DNA from: Lentilactobacillus kribbianus
GTDB taxonomy: Bacteria > Bacillota > Bacilli > Lactobacillales > Lactobacillaceae
Direction of reading: 5' to 3'
Assembly (NCBI RefSeq): GCF_013184075.1
Contig: NZ_JABEQQ010000002.1
Coordinates: 1 to 64,000, forward strand
DNA length: 64,000 bases
Of the stretch, positions 7,536 to 17,213 are shown piece after piece. Numbering within the stretch: the stretch's first letter is position 1; each line of letters opens with the position of its first letter. The notes beneath the pieces were generated by a model that saw only the letters and a list, made by a program, of their open reading frames with translations, was not told the origin of the DNA and searched no databases. The position numbers and the translations under genes are program-made.

Positions 7536-9014
7536 ATGCCTGAGAATGAAAATTTAACGTTACATACTGATGCGTATGAAATCAATATGATGGATACGTA
7601 CTTTGAACAAGGAATTTGGCAACGTCACGCGGTCTTTGAAGCGTATTTTCGCAAACTACCATTTGGTAATGGCTACGCGGTCTTTGCTGGCTTAGAACAT
7701 ATTATTGATTATATTAAAAATTTGCACTTCACTGAAGATGATATCAATTATTTAGCGTCGGTGTCAGATTATTCACCAGCTTTTTTGGAATATTTAAGAA
7801 ACTTTGAATTTAAAGGCACTATTCGCTCGGCATTAGAGGGGGACTTGGTGTTTAACAATGAACCTATCTTACAGGTTGAAGGTAACATTGCCGAATGTCA
7901 ATTGGTAGAAACTGCTATCCTTAATATTTTAAACTATCAAACATTGGTAGCAACTAAAGCAGCGAGAATTCGTAATGTTGCCGGCGACGATCCGTTACTT
8001 GAATTTGGTAGTCGACGAGCTCAAGAAACGGCAGCGGCTATTTGGGGAACTCGGGCTACCATTATTGGTGGCTTTGACGCTACTTCTAATGTTTTAGCTG
8101 GTAAAAAATTTGGTATTCCTATTAGTGGAACCCATGCGCATTCCATGGTGGAAGCCTATGGTAACGACTATGATGCCTTTAAGGCGTATGCCCTTACCCA
8201 TCACGATTGTGTTTTTTTAGTTGATAACTACGATACTTTACAAAGTGGGGTTCCTAGTGCCATTAGAGTGGCCGATGAATTTGGGGATAAAATTAATTTC
8301 CAAGGAGTGCGTATTGATTCGGGTGATATGGCCTACATTTCTAAACGGGTACGAGAAATGTTAGATGAAGCCGGATATCCGGATGCTAAAATTTATGCCT
8401 CTAATGATTTAGATGAAAAAACTATTAGTAGTTTGAAGATGCAAGGCGCTAAAGTAGATATCTGGGGTGTGGGAACAAAAGTTATTACGGCTTTTGATCA
8501 ACCAGCATTGGGAGCTGTTTATAAAATGGTTTCCGTAGAAAATGAAAACGGTCAAATGGAAGATACTATTAAGATTTCTAGTAATGCCGAAAAAATTTCG
8601 ACACCAGGTAAAAAACAAACTTGGCGAATTACTAATACTTTGGATGGTAAAAGTGAGGGGGATTACGTCGCTTTAGCTGATGAAGATCCGCGTGAAGAAG
8701 ATAGTTTGTACATGTTTAATCCGCGCTATCCATATCTTAATCGAACATTGGTACACTTTAATGCTCGACCAGTAATGCAAACCATTTTTGAAAATGGTGA
8801 GTTAGTTTACACTATTCCTAGCCTACAAGATGTGGCCCAATATGCGAAAGCTAATCGACAGTCATTATGGCCAGAATACAAACGGGAATTAAATCCTCAA
8901 GTCTATCCAGTAGATTTATCTAAAAAATGTTGGGATAACAAGCATGCGATTATTAATAAAACTCATGAATACATCAAATCGTTAAAGTTTAACCACGACA
9001 CAAAAGAGGGATAA
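7536..9014 (+). CDS. pncB: Nicotinate phosphoribosyltransferase
   Basis: The roughly 492-aa enzyme joins nicotinate and PRPP to nicotinate mononucleotide in the Preiss-Handler salvage route. Its start, [17 protein letters not shown], is the family N-terminus. The phosphate-binding region (EFGSRRAQ), the substrate-loop segment GTHAHSMV and the [15 protein letters not shown] segment are all present. An open frame begins at TTG 7512, but that would translate the AAGGAGG site itself, so ATG 7536 is preferred. The downstream nadE is 2 nt away, making a compact NAD-salvage operon. Confidence 0.95.
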   Translation: MPENENLTLHTDAYEINMMDTYFEQGIWQRHAVFEAYFRKLPFGNGYAVFAGLEHIIDYIKNLHFTEDDINYLASVSDYSPAFLEYLRNFEFKGTIRSALEGDLVFNNEPILQVEGNIAECQLVETAILNILNYQTLVATKAARIRNVAGDDPLLEFGSRRAQETAAAIWGTRATIIGGFDATSNVLAGKKFGIPISGTHAHSMVEAYGNDYDAFKAYALTHHDCVFLVDNYDTLQSGVPSAIRVADEFGDKINFQGVRIDSGDMAYISKRVREMLDEAGYPDAKIYASNDLDEKTISSLKMQGAKVDIWGVGTKVITAFDQPALGAVYKMVSVENENGQMEDTIKISSNAEKISTPGKKQTWRITNTLDGKSEGDYVALADEDPREEDSLYMFNPRYPYLNRTLVHFNARPVMQTIFENGELVYTIPSLQDVAQYAKANRQSLWPEYKRELNPQVYPVDLSKKCWDNKHAIINKTHEYIKSLKFNHDTKEG

Positions 9015-9016
9015 AA

Positions 9017-9841
9017 GTGCGAGCAAAACAGGCCGAAATCATAGCAGCTTTAAAAGTAAAACCAGAAATTGATCAACAAACTGAAATTCGTCGAACCATA
9101 AATTTCTTAAAGGATTATCTAACGACAACGGGCTTAGAAACATATGTCCTCGGTATTTCCGGCGGGCAAGATTCCACCTTGGCCGGCAAATTAGCGGAAA
9201 TGGCAGTTACCGAGTTGCGACAAGAAACGCAAAATGACAAATATCAGTTTATTGCCGTCCGCTTACCATATGGAGTGCAAGCCGATGAATCTGATGCGCT
9301 AGCTGCGATTCAATTTATGCAGGCCGATCAAACCGTTCGAGTGGATATCAAAGCGGCTACTGATGCTACAGTATCCGCGCTGGAAGCGAATGGTTTAATA
9401 GTTAGTGACTTCAATAAGGGCAATATTAAAGCGCGACAACGAATGATTGCGCAATATGGCATTGCCGGCGAAAAAAAAGGTGCGGTAATTGGAACAGATC
9501 ATGCGGCTGAATCGGTAACGGGTTTTTACACCAAATTTGGGGATGGTGCGGCTGATATAACCCCACTTTGGCGGCTTGATAAGCGGCAAGGTCGACAAAT
9601 ACTGGCTGCTTTAAAGGCCCCCCAATCTTTGTATGAAAAAGTTCCCACCGCTGACCTAGAAGATGAGCGGCCATCCTTACCTGATGAACAGGCTCTAGGG
9701 GTGACTTATGCAGAAATTGATGACTATCTAGAAGGCCGTGAAGTTTCCACTCATGCGGCCGAAGTGATTGAAGGATGGTATAGCCGCACCGAACATAAGC
9801 GGCATTTACCAGTAACTATTTTTGATACCTTTTGGCGTTGA
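9017..9841 (+). CDS. nadE: Ammonia-dependent NAD synthetase
   Basis: The 274-aa protein amidates nicotinic acid adenine dinucleotide to NAD with ATP and ammonia. The ATP pyrophosphatase P-loop SGGQDSTL, the [10 protein letters not shown] segment, [19 protein letters not shown] and the [20 protein letters not shown] region are diagnostic. The start is GTG, 2 nt after the pncB stop, with AGAGGG ahead. The gene pair makes NAD from imported nicotinate, and nadD must lie elsewhere. Confidence 0.95.
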   Translation: MRAKQAEIIAALKVKPEIDQQTEIRRTINFLKDYLTTTGLETYVLGISGGQDSTLAGKLAEMAVTELRQETQNDKYQFIAVRLPYGVQADESDALAAIQFMQADQTVRVDIKAATDATVSALEANGLIVSDFNKGNIKARQRMIAQYGIAGEKKGAVIGTDHAAESVTGFYTKFGDGAADITPLWRLDKRQGRQILAALKAPQSLYEKVPTADLEDERPSLPDEQALGVTYAEIDDYLEGREVSTHAAEVIEGWYSRTEHKRHLPVTIFDTFWR

Positions 9842-9887
9842 TCAAACGTGACAAAAATATAGTTAACAGTTATACTAATGATAATCA

Positions 9888-9975
9888 AAAGGGAGTAACC
9901 GGTGGCCACTTAGCCACGATTTATCTCGACAGCCAGAAATGTTATGTTTCCGGGAGATCTTAAACGGTGAGACTT
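9888..9975 (+). ncRNA. yybP-ykoY (Mn2+) riboswitch
   Basis: The class hallmarks are present: a 5' box AAAAGGGAGTAAC (9887-9899), a central CCAGAAATGTTATGTTTCCGG arm and the conserved 3' box GGTGAGAC (9966-9973). The conserved GAGAC is also the first strand of the following terminator stem, so ligand-bound aptamer and terminator exclude each other. This is the expected ON switch: Mn2+ binding permits transcription of the downstream P-type ATPase. The class assignment comes from motif recognition. A covariance search would confirm it. Confidence 0.85.
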
Positions 9976-10014
9976 ATGAACCTATTTAGTTAGGTTTATA
10001 AGTCTCTTTTTTTA
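9969..10014 (+). terminator. Riboswitch-controlled terminator
   Basis: GAGACTTAT pairs with ATAAGTCTC, with an inner GAACCTA/TAGGTTT-type stem, then T7. The 5' strand overlaps the riboswitch core. Confidence 0.85.
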
Positions 10015-10042
10015 ACCCCTAATAAATACAGGAGGAACCATT

Positions 10043-12706
10043 ATGCCCAATTCTAAACAGTATTATCAGCAAGATAGCGACACCGTTTTAACAGAGCTGA
10101 ATACCACTAGACAAGGTTTAACAACTGAAGCAGCTAAGCAGCGACTAGCACAAATGGGACCGAATCAATTAGTGGCGAAACGTAAATCGACATTGTTGGA
10201 AAAGTTTATTAGTCAATTTAAGGATCTAATGATTATTATTTTATTGGTGGCCGCTCTAGTTGCAGGGCTAGCTGGAGAACGCACCGATGCCATCATTATT
10301 TTATTGGTGGTGGTCTTAAATGCGGTGTTTGGTGTATTTCAGGAAGCAAAGGCGGAAAACGCCATTGATTCACTAAAACAAATGGCGTCACCAATGGCTA
10401 CGGTCCTGCGGGATGGCAATGAAATCCAAATTAAAAGTACCAATATAGTACCAGGAGATATTGTCTTATTAGCGGCCGGGGATATCATGCCCGCCGATAT
10501 GCGGTTGATTAGTACCAGTACCCTAAAGGTAGAAGAAGCCGCTTTAACCGGGGAATCGGTGCCGGTCATGAAGCAAACTGAAAAAATTACTGATCCTGAT
10601 TTACCATTAGGGGATCGGACGGATATGGGATTTATGAATAGTAACGTCACTACTGGTCGTGGGGTGGGGGTCGTAGTTGGTACCGGGATGCAAACTGAAG
10701 TGGGGAAAATAGCCACTATGTTAGATGCGGCTAGTGAAACCACGACACCATTACAAGAAAATTTAAAACAGTTGGGTAAGATCCTAACGGTTTTAATATT
10801 AATTATTGCGGTGATTGTTTTTGGCATTGGCATGTGGCGCGGCCAAGAATCCCTGATTGATATGATTTTAACCGCTATTTCGTTAGCAGTAGCAGCCATT
10901 CCTGAAGGCCTACCGGCAATTGTTACTATTACCTTGGCGTTGGGTACTCAACAAATGGCTAAGCAAAAAGCGCTGATTCGTAAATTACCCGCAGTTGAAA
11001 CACTTGGTAGTACTGATATTATTGCTTCAGATAAAACGGGAACGTTAACACAAAATAAAATGACGGTCGAAAAATTATTTGTAAATCAACAGTTAGAAGA
11101 TCAAATTGAACAACTAGCAGTTCCAGAAGTGGTTCGATCTATCATGATTTTAAATAATGACGGCAAAATGGTGGACGACAAACTAGTTGGTGATCCTACT
11201 GAAACGGCTTTACAACAGTACTATTTAGAGCAAGGTGTCGACGTTGTTACCATTTTAAAGGATTATCCACGTGTGGCTGAGTTACCATTTGATTCAGAAC
11301 GTAAATTAATGACGACCTTTAATAAAACACCAGCCGGCGATATTCTGGTTACAATGAAAGGGGCCCCGGATCAATTACTACAGCGAGTTAATCGCATTGA
11401 AATAAATGGACAGGTTCGAGCCATTACCGCTGAAGATCGACAAGAAATCATGACGGCTAATCATGAAATGGCGGCCCAAGCCTTACGGGTCTTAGCCTTA
11501 GCTTATCGAAAAGTTAATGAATTGCCATCACCTGCAGCATTAACAGCTGACCAGCAGGAACAAGAGCTCATTTTTGTAGGTTTAATCGGAATGATTGATC
11601 CAGAAAGACCAGAAGCGGCTCAAGCTGTGGCCGACGCTAAGGCTGCTGGTATTAAGCCGATTATGATTACGGGTGATCATAGTGATACCGCTAGTGCAAT
11701 TGCATTGCGGTTGGGAATATTGGCTGACAGTGATGACCAAAATCAAGTGATTACTGGATCAGAATTGGACCAACAAACGGACAAGCAATTTGACCAAAAT
11801 GTAACCAAATATTCAGTTTATGCTAGAGTGGCTCCAGAACATAAAGTGCGGATTGTAAATGCTTGGCAAAAACAAGGAAAAGTAGTTGCGATGACGGGAG
11901 ATGGGGTTAATGATGCCCCGGCTCTAAAAGCTGCTGATATTGGTATTGGGATGGGAATTACCGGGACTGAGGTATCCAAGGAAGCCAGTGACATGGTTTT
12001 AGCCGATGATAACTTTGCTACTATTGTGAAGGCGGTTCAAGCGGGACGAAAAGTATTTGCTAATATCCAAAAAGCGTTACAATATTTACTGTCAGCTAAT
12101 TTGGGAGAAGTATTAACCTTGTTTGTAATGACTTTTATGGGGTGGCAAATTTTAGCGCCAGTACAAATTTTGTGGATTAACCTCGTAACCGATACTTTTC
12201 CAGCCATTGCTTTGGGAGTAGAACCAGCTGAAAAAGGGTTGATGGATCGTCAACCTCGTGGTCGGCAGTCTAACTTCTTATCTGGTGGGGTCATGTCAAA
12301 CATCATCTATCAGGGTATTTTAGAAGGCCTCATTACGTTGGGAGTTTATGCGATTGCCATCACTTTTCCAGTGCATACCAGCGCGGAACTAGCCCATGCG
12401 GACGCCTTAACGATGGCGTATGCAACGCTGGGATTGCTGCAGTTATTTCATGCATTTAATTCCAAAACTATTCACCAATCTATCTTTACCAATGGATTAT
12501 TTAAGAACAAATTCTTTAACTGGGCGACTTTAATTTCAGCAATTCTATTAATTGCTACAATTGCGGTGCCTGGTTTTAATCAACTATTTCATGTGACTGA
12601 ACTTACCGCTTTTCAATGGTTAATTGTTGTATTAGGTGGTATCCTAATGGTATTGATTGTTGAGACGGTTAAGTTCATTCAACGACGAGGATTTCATTTA
12701 GACTAA
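10043..12706 (+). CDS. Cation-exporting P-type ATPase (Ca2+/Mn2+ type, P2A)
   Basis: The 887-aa pump has an N-terminal cation-ATPase domain, actuator motif LTGESVPV near residue 170, M4 motif AAIPEGLPAIV near 288, phosphorylation site SDKTGTLTQNKM near 330, hinge GDGVNDAPALK near 620 and M6 motif NLVTDTFPAIALG. The M4 PEGLP and M6 NxxTD residues match SERCA/PMR1-type pumps that move Ca2+ or Mn2+. The Mn2+ riboswitch in front points to Mn2+ efflux, as for YoaB-type pumps of lactococci. It has an AGGAGG site. A small helical protein gene follows 10 nt later. Confidence 0.92.
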   Translation: MPNSKQYYQQDSDTVLTELNTTRQGLTTEAAKQRLAQMGPNQLVAKRKSTLLEKFISQFKDLMIIILLVAALVAGLAGERTDAIIILLVVVLNAVFGVFQEAKAENAIDSLKQMASPMATVLRDGNEIQIKSTNIVPGDIVLLAAGDIMPADMRLISTSTLKVEEAALTGESVPVMKQTEKITDPDLPLGDRTDMGFMNSNVTTGRGVGVVVGTGMQTEVGKIATMLDAASETTTPLQENLKQLGKILTVLILIIAVIVFGIGMWRGQESLIDMILTAISLAVAAIPEGLPAIVTITLALGTQQMAKQKALIRKLPAVETLGSTDIIASDKTGTLTQNKMTVEKLFVNQQLEDQIEQLAVPEVVRSIMILNNDGKMVDDKLVGDPTETALQQYYLEQGVDVVTILKDYPRVAELPFDSERKLMTTFNKTPAGDILVTMKGAPDQLLQRVNRIEINGQVRAITAEDRQEIMTANHEMAAQALRVLALAYRKVNELPSPAALTADQQEQELIFVGLIGMIDPERPEAAQAVADAKAAGIKPIMITGDHSDTASAIALRLGILADSDDQNQVITGSELDQQTDKQFDQNVTKYSVYARVAPEHKVRIVNAWQKQGKVVAMTGDGVNDAPALKAADIGIGMGITGTEVSKEASDMVLADDNFATIVKAVQAGRKVFANIQKALQYLLSANLGEVLTLFVMTFMGWQILAPVQILWINLVTDTFPAIALGVEPAEKGLMDRQPRGRQSNFLSGGVMSNIIYQGILEGLITLGVYAIAITFPVHTSAELAHADALTMAYATLGLLQLFHAFNSKTIHQSIFTNGLFKNKFFNWATLISAILLIATIAVPGFNQLFHVTELTAFQWLIVVLGGILMVLIVETVKFIQRRGFHLD

Positions 12707-12716
12707 GGAGAAGATT

Positions 12717-13148
12717 ATGAAACAAGCAAACGTGCAAGTATATACTGGGGTGTTATCACAAGTCATTGATTCCACTTCTAAAAATGGTTCCGATTTAAAT
12801 GATGACTTTGAATTGGTACGTAACGCTATTGATAATGATAAAGTGGCAGAAATTGGTAGTGAAAAACTATTAGCCATTAAACAACATTTTCAATCAGGAA
12901 CCGACGTTTACCAAAATAACTTACAAAAACTCGAAGCAGTGGCAACGCCAGTAAAGTTAATTGGTCGGCAAAAACAAATGATTAGTGCCTATCGTTCATA
13001 TGCTCAAGCTTGCCAAATTATGACTAACAGCATTTTGCCAGATGAAAACACAATTGACGTTGACGCTTTTAACCAATCAGAAAAAGATCAAGAAGCTGCG
13101 ATCGCTAAAGTATCTGATTACACTACCAGAATTATGAATATGCTCTAA
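12717..13148 (+). CDS. Small helical cytoplasmic protein of unknown function
   Basis: The 143-aa soluble protein has no signal peptide or membrane segment and is predicted mainly helical. Asp/Glu/Gln-rich amphipathic stretches would fit a small helical bundle. No family was recognised. It starts 10 nt after the ATPase gene behind AAGGAGA and precedes a terminator, so it is probably co-transcribed with the Mn2+-controlled pump. A link to metal homeostasis is inference from position only. Confidence 0.75.
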   Translation: MKQANVQVYTGVLSQVIDSTSKNGSDLNDDFELVRNAIDNDKVAEIGSEKLLAIKQHFQSGTDVYQNNLQKLEAVATPVKLIGRQKQMISAYRSYAQACQIMTNSILPDENTIDVDAFNQSEKDQEAAIAKVSDYTTRIMNML

Positions 13149-13162
13149 AAGCTAGTACAATT

Positions 13163-13198
13163 AATATCAGCTATCGAAATGGTAGTTGATATTTTTTT
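13163..13198 (+). terminator. Terminator after the ATPase operon
   Basis: AATATCAGCTATC pairs with GGTAGTTGATATT (G-U tolerated), followed by T7. Confidence 0.85.
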
Positions 13199-13238
13199 GT
13201 GATACTAATGATTCAATACAAAAATATGAGGTGAAATC

Positions 13239-15419
13239 GTGGAAGAAACCAGTTTAGCAGCAGCAATTCACCAGCAGTTACCAGAAATTAAGGTAACGCA
13301 AATCAAAGCAACTTTAACGATGTTAACTGAAGGCGATACGGTACCATTTATTGCGCGTTATCGTAAAGAACGCACCCAAAACTTAGATGAAGTTCAAATT
13401 AGAGCGATTGAAGCTACCGCCAAGCAGGTAGAGCAATTAGATAAGAAAAAGAATGATGTATTAAAAAAGATTGACGAGCAAGGGGCCTTGACCCCCAAAT
13501 TGGCTAGTGCGATTAAAGCGGCTCAAAAAATTCAACAAGTCGATAATTTATACTTACCATACAAACAAAAGCGCCGGACGAAGGCAACTATTGCCAAGGA
13601 GTTGGGTTTAACACCAATTGCTCAAGCCGTTTTTGCTTTTGCTCCTAACTTAAATGCTCAAATTGAAGCCATGATCGGTTCCAAAGAAGAGTTGGCTAAT
13701 CGTGAAGCCGTTTTAGCTGGCGTTCATGAAATTATTGCTGAAACCATTGGTGACCATGCCCAATTTCGTGATTGGATTTTAACTGCGACTAAGAACAAAG
13801 GTCGAATAGTGACTAATACCAAACGAGGGGGTAAGGATAAAGATCCTGAAGGTAAATATGAGCAATATTATGAATTTGATCAAGCTATTAAACAGCTACC
13901 CACTTTTCGTACTTTAGCAATTAATCGGGGTGAAAAAGCGGGAGTTTTATCAGTTAAGATCGAAACGGATCAAACCGAAATTTTGAATTATTTGCACTTT
14001 AAATTGGTGGGTAAACATCAAGGCTTGGCTGCTGATCTCTTAACTGATGCGGCCGTAGATGCATACAAGCGGTTTATTGGTCCAGCGACCGAACGAGAAA
14101 TTCGAGCGGAACTTACTGAAGTAGCTGATGAGCATGCTATTAACGTTTTCGGTAGCAATTTGTATCATTTATTAATGCAAGCACCGATGAAGGGACGGGT
14201 AGTATTAGGTTTTGATCCCGCTTATCGAACGGGCTGTAAGTTAGCGGTTTTAGATGCTAATGGTAAGTTTTTAGCTAAAAAAGTCATTTATCCTCATAAG
14301 CCAGCCAGTGAATCTAAAAGAAAAGCTGCTGAGGGTGAATTAATTGATTTAATAGAGCAGTATCAAGTCGAAATGATTGTAATTGGTAACGGAACGGCTA
14401 GTCGCGAATCGGAGCAATTTGTTGCCACCATTATTAAAAAAATGCAACGGCCAGTTTATTACGTAATTACTAACGAAGCTGGGGCGTCCGTTTATTCAGC
14501 TAGTCAAGTGGCTAGAGATGAGTTTCCCGATTTTAATGTTGAAGAACGCTCAGCGGTCAGCATTGGTCGTCGGGTGCAAGATCCATTAGCTGAATTGGTA
14601 AAAATAGATCCGCAAGCTATCGGAGTGGGACAATATCAACATGATGTATCCCAAAAGAATTTGGCTACTAAGTTGGATCAAGTGGTAGAAACGGCGGTTA
14701 ACCAAGTGGGGGTCAATGTTAATACGGCCAGTGCTGAATTATTAGAACATATTGCTGGTCTGACTAAAACCACCGCTAATAACATTGTTCAATTCAGAAA
14801 TGAAAATGGTCCCTTTAATAATCGACAACAGCTTAAGTCAGTTCCTCGATTGGGACCGAAAGCTTTTGAACAGTCCGTGGGCTTTTTGCGCATTATTGGT
14901 GGTAACAATCCACTAGATAATACTGATATCCATCCAGAAAGTTATTCAGTGGCTGAAAAAGTATTAAAAAAACTAGGGGTAGACATAGATAAGTTGGGTA
15001 GCCAAGAATTAGCACAACGATTGAATCAACTTAACTTATCACAGACTAGTCAAGCCTTAGCCATTGGTGAACCCACGTTAATTGACATTTTAAATGGTAT
15101 GAAAACACCTGGTCGTGACCTACGAGATACCATGCCAGCACCATTATTGCGGCAAGATGTGTTGAAAATGAGTGATTTAGTTCCAGGAATGAAATTACAA
15201 GGAGCCGTTAGAAACGTCGTTGATTTCGGTATTTTTGTCGATGTTGGTGTTAAGCAAGACGGATTAGTTCATATTTCTAAAATGAGTGATCATTATGTTG
15301 ATTCACCGGCTAAAATTGCCGCAGTGGGCGACATTGTTACGGTTTGGATTGATGCAGTGGATACTAATCGGAATCGTATTCAACTGACTATGATAGATCC
15401 AACAATTGGAAAGGAATAG
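13239..15419 (+). CDS. tex: Tex-family S1 RNA-binding protein (YhgF)
   Basis: The 726-aa protein has the usual Tex domain order: an N-terminal helical Tex region (FIARYRKERT near residue 40), a YqgF/RuvC-like domain with VLGFDPAYRTGCKLAVLD and IVIGNGTASRES, helix-hairpin-helix repeats (GVNVNTASAELLEHIAGL), and a C-terminal S1 domain (GAVRNVVDFGIFVDVGVKQDGLVHIS). Tex binds nucleic acid and affects transcription. It starts at GTG after GAGGTG. It is the last host gene before the prophage. The sprT-like gene beyond attR is its likely original neighbour. Confidence 0.95.
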   Translation: MEETSLAAAIHQQLPEIKVTQIKATLTMLTEGDTVPFIARYRKERTQNLDEVQIRAIEATAKQVEQLDKKKNDVLKKIDEQGALTPKLASAIKAAQKIQQVDNLYLPYKQKRRTKATIAKELGLTPIAQAVFAFAPNLNAQIEAMIGSKEELANREAVLAGVHEIIAETIGDHAQFRDWILTATKNKGRIVTNTKRGGKDKDPEGKYEQYYEFDQAIKQLPTFRTLAINRGEKAGVLSVKIETDQTEILNYLHFKLVGKHQGLAADLLTDAAVDAYKRFIGPATEREIRAELTEVADEHAINVFGSNLYHLLMQAPMKGRVVLGFDPAYRTGCKLAVLDANGKFLAKKVIYPHKPASESKRKAAEGELIDLIEQYQVEMIVIGNGTASRESEQFVATIIKKMQRPVYYVITNEAGASVYSASQVARDEFPDFNVEERSAVSIGRRVQDPLAELVKIDPQAIGVGQYQHDVSQKNLATKLDQVVETAVNQVGVNVNTASAELLEHIAGLTKTTANNIVQFRNENGPFNNRQQLKSVPRLGPKAFEQSVGFLRIIGGNNPLDNTDIHPESYSVAEKVLKKLGVDIDKLGSQELAQRLNQLNLSQTSQALAIGEPTLIDILNGMKTPGRDLRDTMPAPLLRQDVLKMSDLVPGMKLQGAVRNVVDFGIFVDVGVKQDGLVHISKMSDHYVDSPAKIAAVGDIVTVWIDAVDTNRNRIQLTMIDPTIGKE

Positions 15420-15458
15420 CTCCCCAAAAAATTCTATCGAATCGGATGGGATTATATC

Positions 15459-15490
15459 AAAGGCTGACATTGATTTGTCAGTCTTTTTTT
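15459..15490 (+). terminator. Terminator after tex
   Basis: GGCTGACA pairs with TGTCAGTC, followed by T7. It lies between tex and the left prophage junction. Confidence 0.85.
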
Positions 15491-15532
15491 ATTTGCAATA
15501 ATCTATTTAAATTTGATAAAACTCGATGAAAT

Positions 15533-15578
15533 TGTGGTACATTTTGTGGTACAAAAAATTAGAAAATGTACCACAAAA
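15533..15578. other. Left prophage junction (attL region) with TGTGGTACA repeats
   Basis: The sequence holds two direct TGTGGTACA copies (15533-15541 and 15545-15553) and one inverted copy (15567-15575). The second and inverted copies extend to perfect 12-bp arms TTTTGTGGTACA/TGTACCACAAAA. The same nonamer occurs twice at the right end (58280-58288, 58291-58299), and TTTTGTGGTACA is shared exactly between both ends. This marks the junction. Which bases are crossover core and which are integrase arm sites cannot be told here. Confidence 0.65.
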
Positions 15579-15583
15579 ACAGC

Positions 15584-16759
15584 TTAATTCTTCACGTCTT
15601 CTTCTACTCCGCCAAATAAGTTTAAAGCTCCGTCTTTGGAAGCCCGGGTATAGTCAGCCGTTTGCTGGATATTAGCATGACCCAACCAGTGCATAGTTTC
15701 GGTGCTAGACATTCGGTTAGCCATAGCACGGGTGGCAAAATAGTGACGCAACAAATGTGGGTGAACCTGAATTCCAGATCGTTCTGATAAACGTTTCATT
15801 AAAGCAGATGGTTGAGTAGGGTGGTATGGTTTGGCGGTTGCTGGATTAAGCCACAGAAAGTGATCGGGTGTAACTTCCATACCTTTGTTTTTTAGTATGT
15901 TGTCAGAATATTCAATGGCTTCCTTAATTAGGTCAACAATTTCACCATAAACCCAAATAGTTCTGTAAGCCGAGGGGGTCTTTAGTGGACCGCCTTTTTT
16001 TGCGTCTTGTGTTCTACCAGTGTCAAAAGTGATACCACATATTTCTCTTTCTGTTTGTTTGTCATACTCAAATTTAAATGAAGATTTTTTAAGCCCCATT
16101 AATTCAGAGCGCCGTTCACCTAGTGTAAGCATGTAGATCATACAATAGTTGTACCTAGTAAGATGTTCCTTTGCATAATTCATAAATTTCTCGTAGTCTT
16201 CTTTGGATAGAGATTGGCTTTTGGGAGCTTTGCCATTAATATTCATGTGCCGCAGCTTATTTTTAAAAATGATGTCATTAGTTTCAGCGTCATTCATAAT
16301 CATTTGCATAACTGAATCAATTCTCTTGATAGTAAGTTCAGCAAGACCCTTGGCACTAATATCATCTAGAAACGCCTGATAACTTATACGATTAATATCT
16401 TGCAAGTTGCTTTTACCAAACGGCTGTTTAAACCACTCATTATAGTAGTTTTTCATACTTCTAGCAGTGATGGGGCGCCAAATCTTTAGTCTTACTTTGC
16501 GTTCATAGATATTAGTAAAGTAGGCGTCTAAAGAAACATTTCTGCTATCGATTTTGCCAACTAAGCCATTAGCAAGATCAACTTCAAAACGTTTTAGAGC
16601 AACATCAGCGTCACGCCAACTTAAAAATCCGGATTTAGTCCACTCTGAAAATTTACCATTTGATTTCTTATAGCGGCTTCTAACGCCATAGCGTTTGCCT
16701 TTCTTAGTTTCGTAAACATAAATATTAGGGTGTTTTTTCATCGGTTCCCAAGCTCTCAT
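15584..16759 (-). CDS. int: Phage integrase (tyrosine recombinase)
   Basis: The tyrosine recombinase has an N-terminal arm-binding domain (YVYETKKGKRYGVRSRYKK), a SAM-like core-binding domain and a C-terminal catalytic domain. The catalytic set is visible: Arg in TLGERRSELMG, the HPHLLRHYFATR box (HxxR), His in HWLGHANIQQT and the nucleophile in ADYTRAS. It catalyses integration at the tex-sprT site. The frame opens at ATG 16780, but GGAG lies 9 nt before the ATG at 16759, so the shorter form (391 aa) is preferred. Its 3' end abuts attL. Confidence 0.95.
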   Translation of the reverse strand: MRAWEPMKKHPNIYVYETKKGKRYGVRSRYKKSNGKFSEWTKSGFLSWRDADVALKRFEVDLANGLVGKIDSRNVSLDAYFTNIYERKVRLKIWRPITARSMKNYYNEWFKQPFGKSNLQDINRISYQAFLDDISAKGLAELTIKRIDSVMQMIMNDAETNDIIFKNKLRHMNINGKAPKSQSLSKEDYEKFMNYAKEHLTRYNYCMIYMLTLGERRSELMGLKKSSFKFEYDKQTEREICGITFDTGRTQDAKKGGPLKTPSAYRTIWVYGEIVDLIKEAIEYSDNILKNKGMEVTPDHFLWLNPATAKPYHPTQPSALMKRLSERSGIQVHPHLLRHYFATRAMANRMSSTETMHWLGHANIQQTADYTRASKDGALNLFGGVEEDVKN

Positions 16760-16864
16760 CGTTTTCATCTCCAAATTCATAAAACTATCTTGACTATGAT
16801 TAAAAAATAGGGGTACATATGTTCTTTTTGCTTTAAAAATAAAACCCCAAAAGGGGATATATTT

Positions 16865-17134
16865 TTATTCTTGAACCATTTCATATGGTGCAAAATTAGG
16901 TTTCACAGTTATTGTATATAGATTGGTATTATCTTTTTCATGTTTTAAATCTATGACCAAATATTCATTCCCACTAAACCGTATTTTGGTGTTAATTTTA
17001 ATTAAATTGAAAGCCTGTCTATTCTTTTCAATTTCCAAATTCAAATTAAACCAATCCAGCTCATGGTTAGCATTAAGATGAGTACTTCCATCTAATTCAA
17101 TTAATTTTTCGTTATTTACAATTTCTAGTGCCAT
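16865..17134 (-). CDS. Prophage protein of unknown function (89 aa)
   Basis: The 89-aa acidic, probably beta-rich protein has no recognised domain and no membrane segment. AAGGAG lies upstream of its ATG. It follows the DUF4352-like gene on the same strand, with the tRNA-like element at 17164-17204 in the 79-nt gap. The two genes may share one transcript that could be cut there. Its position between integrase and immunity genes is typical for accessory lysogeny genes. Confidence 0.6.
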   Translation of the reverse strand: MALEIVNNEKLIELDGSTHLNANHELDWFNLNLEIEKNRQAFNLIKINTKIRFSGNEYLVIDLKHEKDNTNLYTITVKPNFAPYEMVQE

Positions 17135-17163
17135 ATATTATCTCCTTAATTATTAAAATAATA

Positions 17164-17204
17164 CCCACCAGCGGAATCGAACCGCTGCTAGTCACCAGAG
17201 TGGG
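17164..17204 (-). ncRNA. tRNA-like minihelix E (41 nt)
   Basis: Read on the minus strand, CCCAC and GTGGG form an outer 5-bp helix. A 13-nt connector TCTGGTGACTAGC leads into a T-arm AGCGG-TTCGATT-CCGCT with the exact tRNA T-loop consensus. There is no D-arm and no anticodon stem. The element at 60011-60051 has the same layout, the same TCTGGTGA connector start and the same loop, but different stems that still pair. It lies just after the stop of the DUF4352-like gene and before the next ORF. RNase P or RNase Z substrate activity is a possibility, not shown. Confidence 0.6.
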
Positions 17205-17213
17205 GGATGATGC

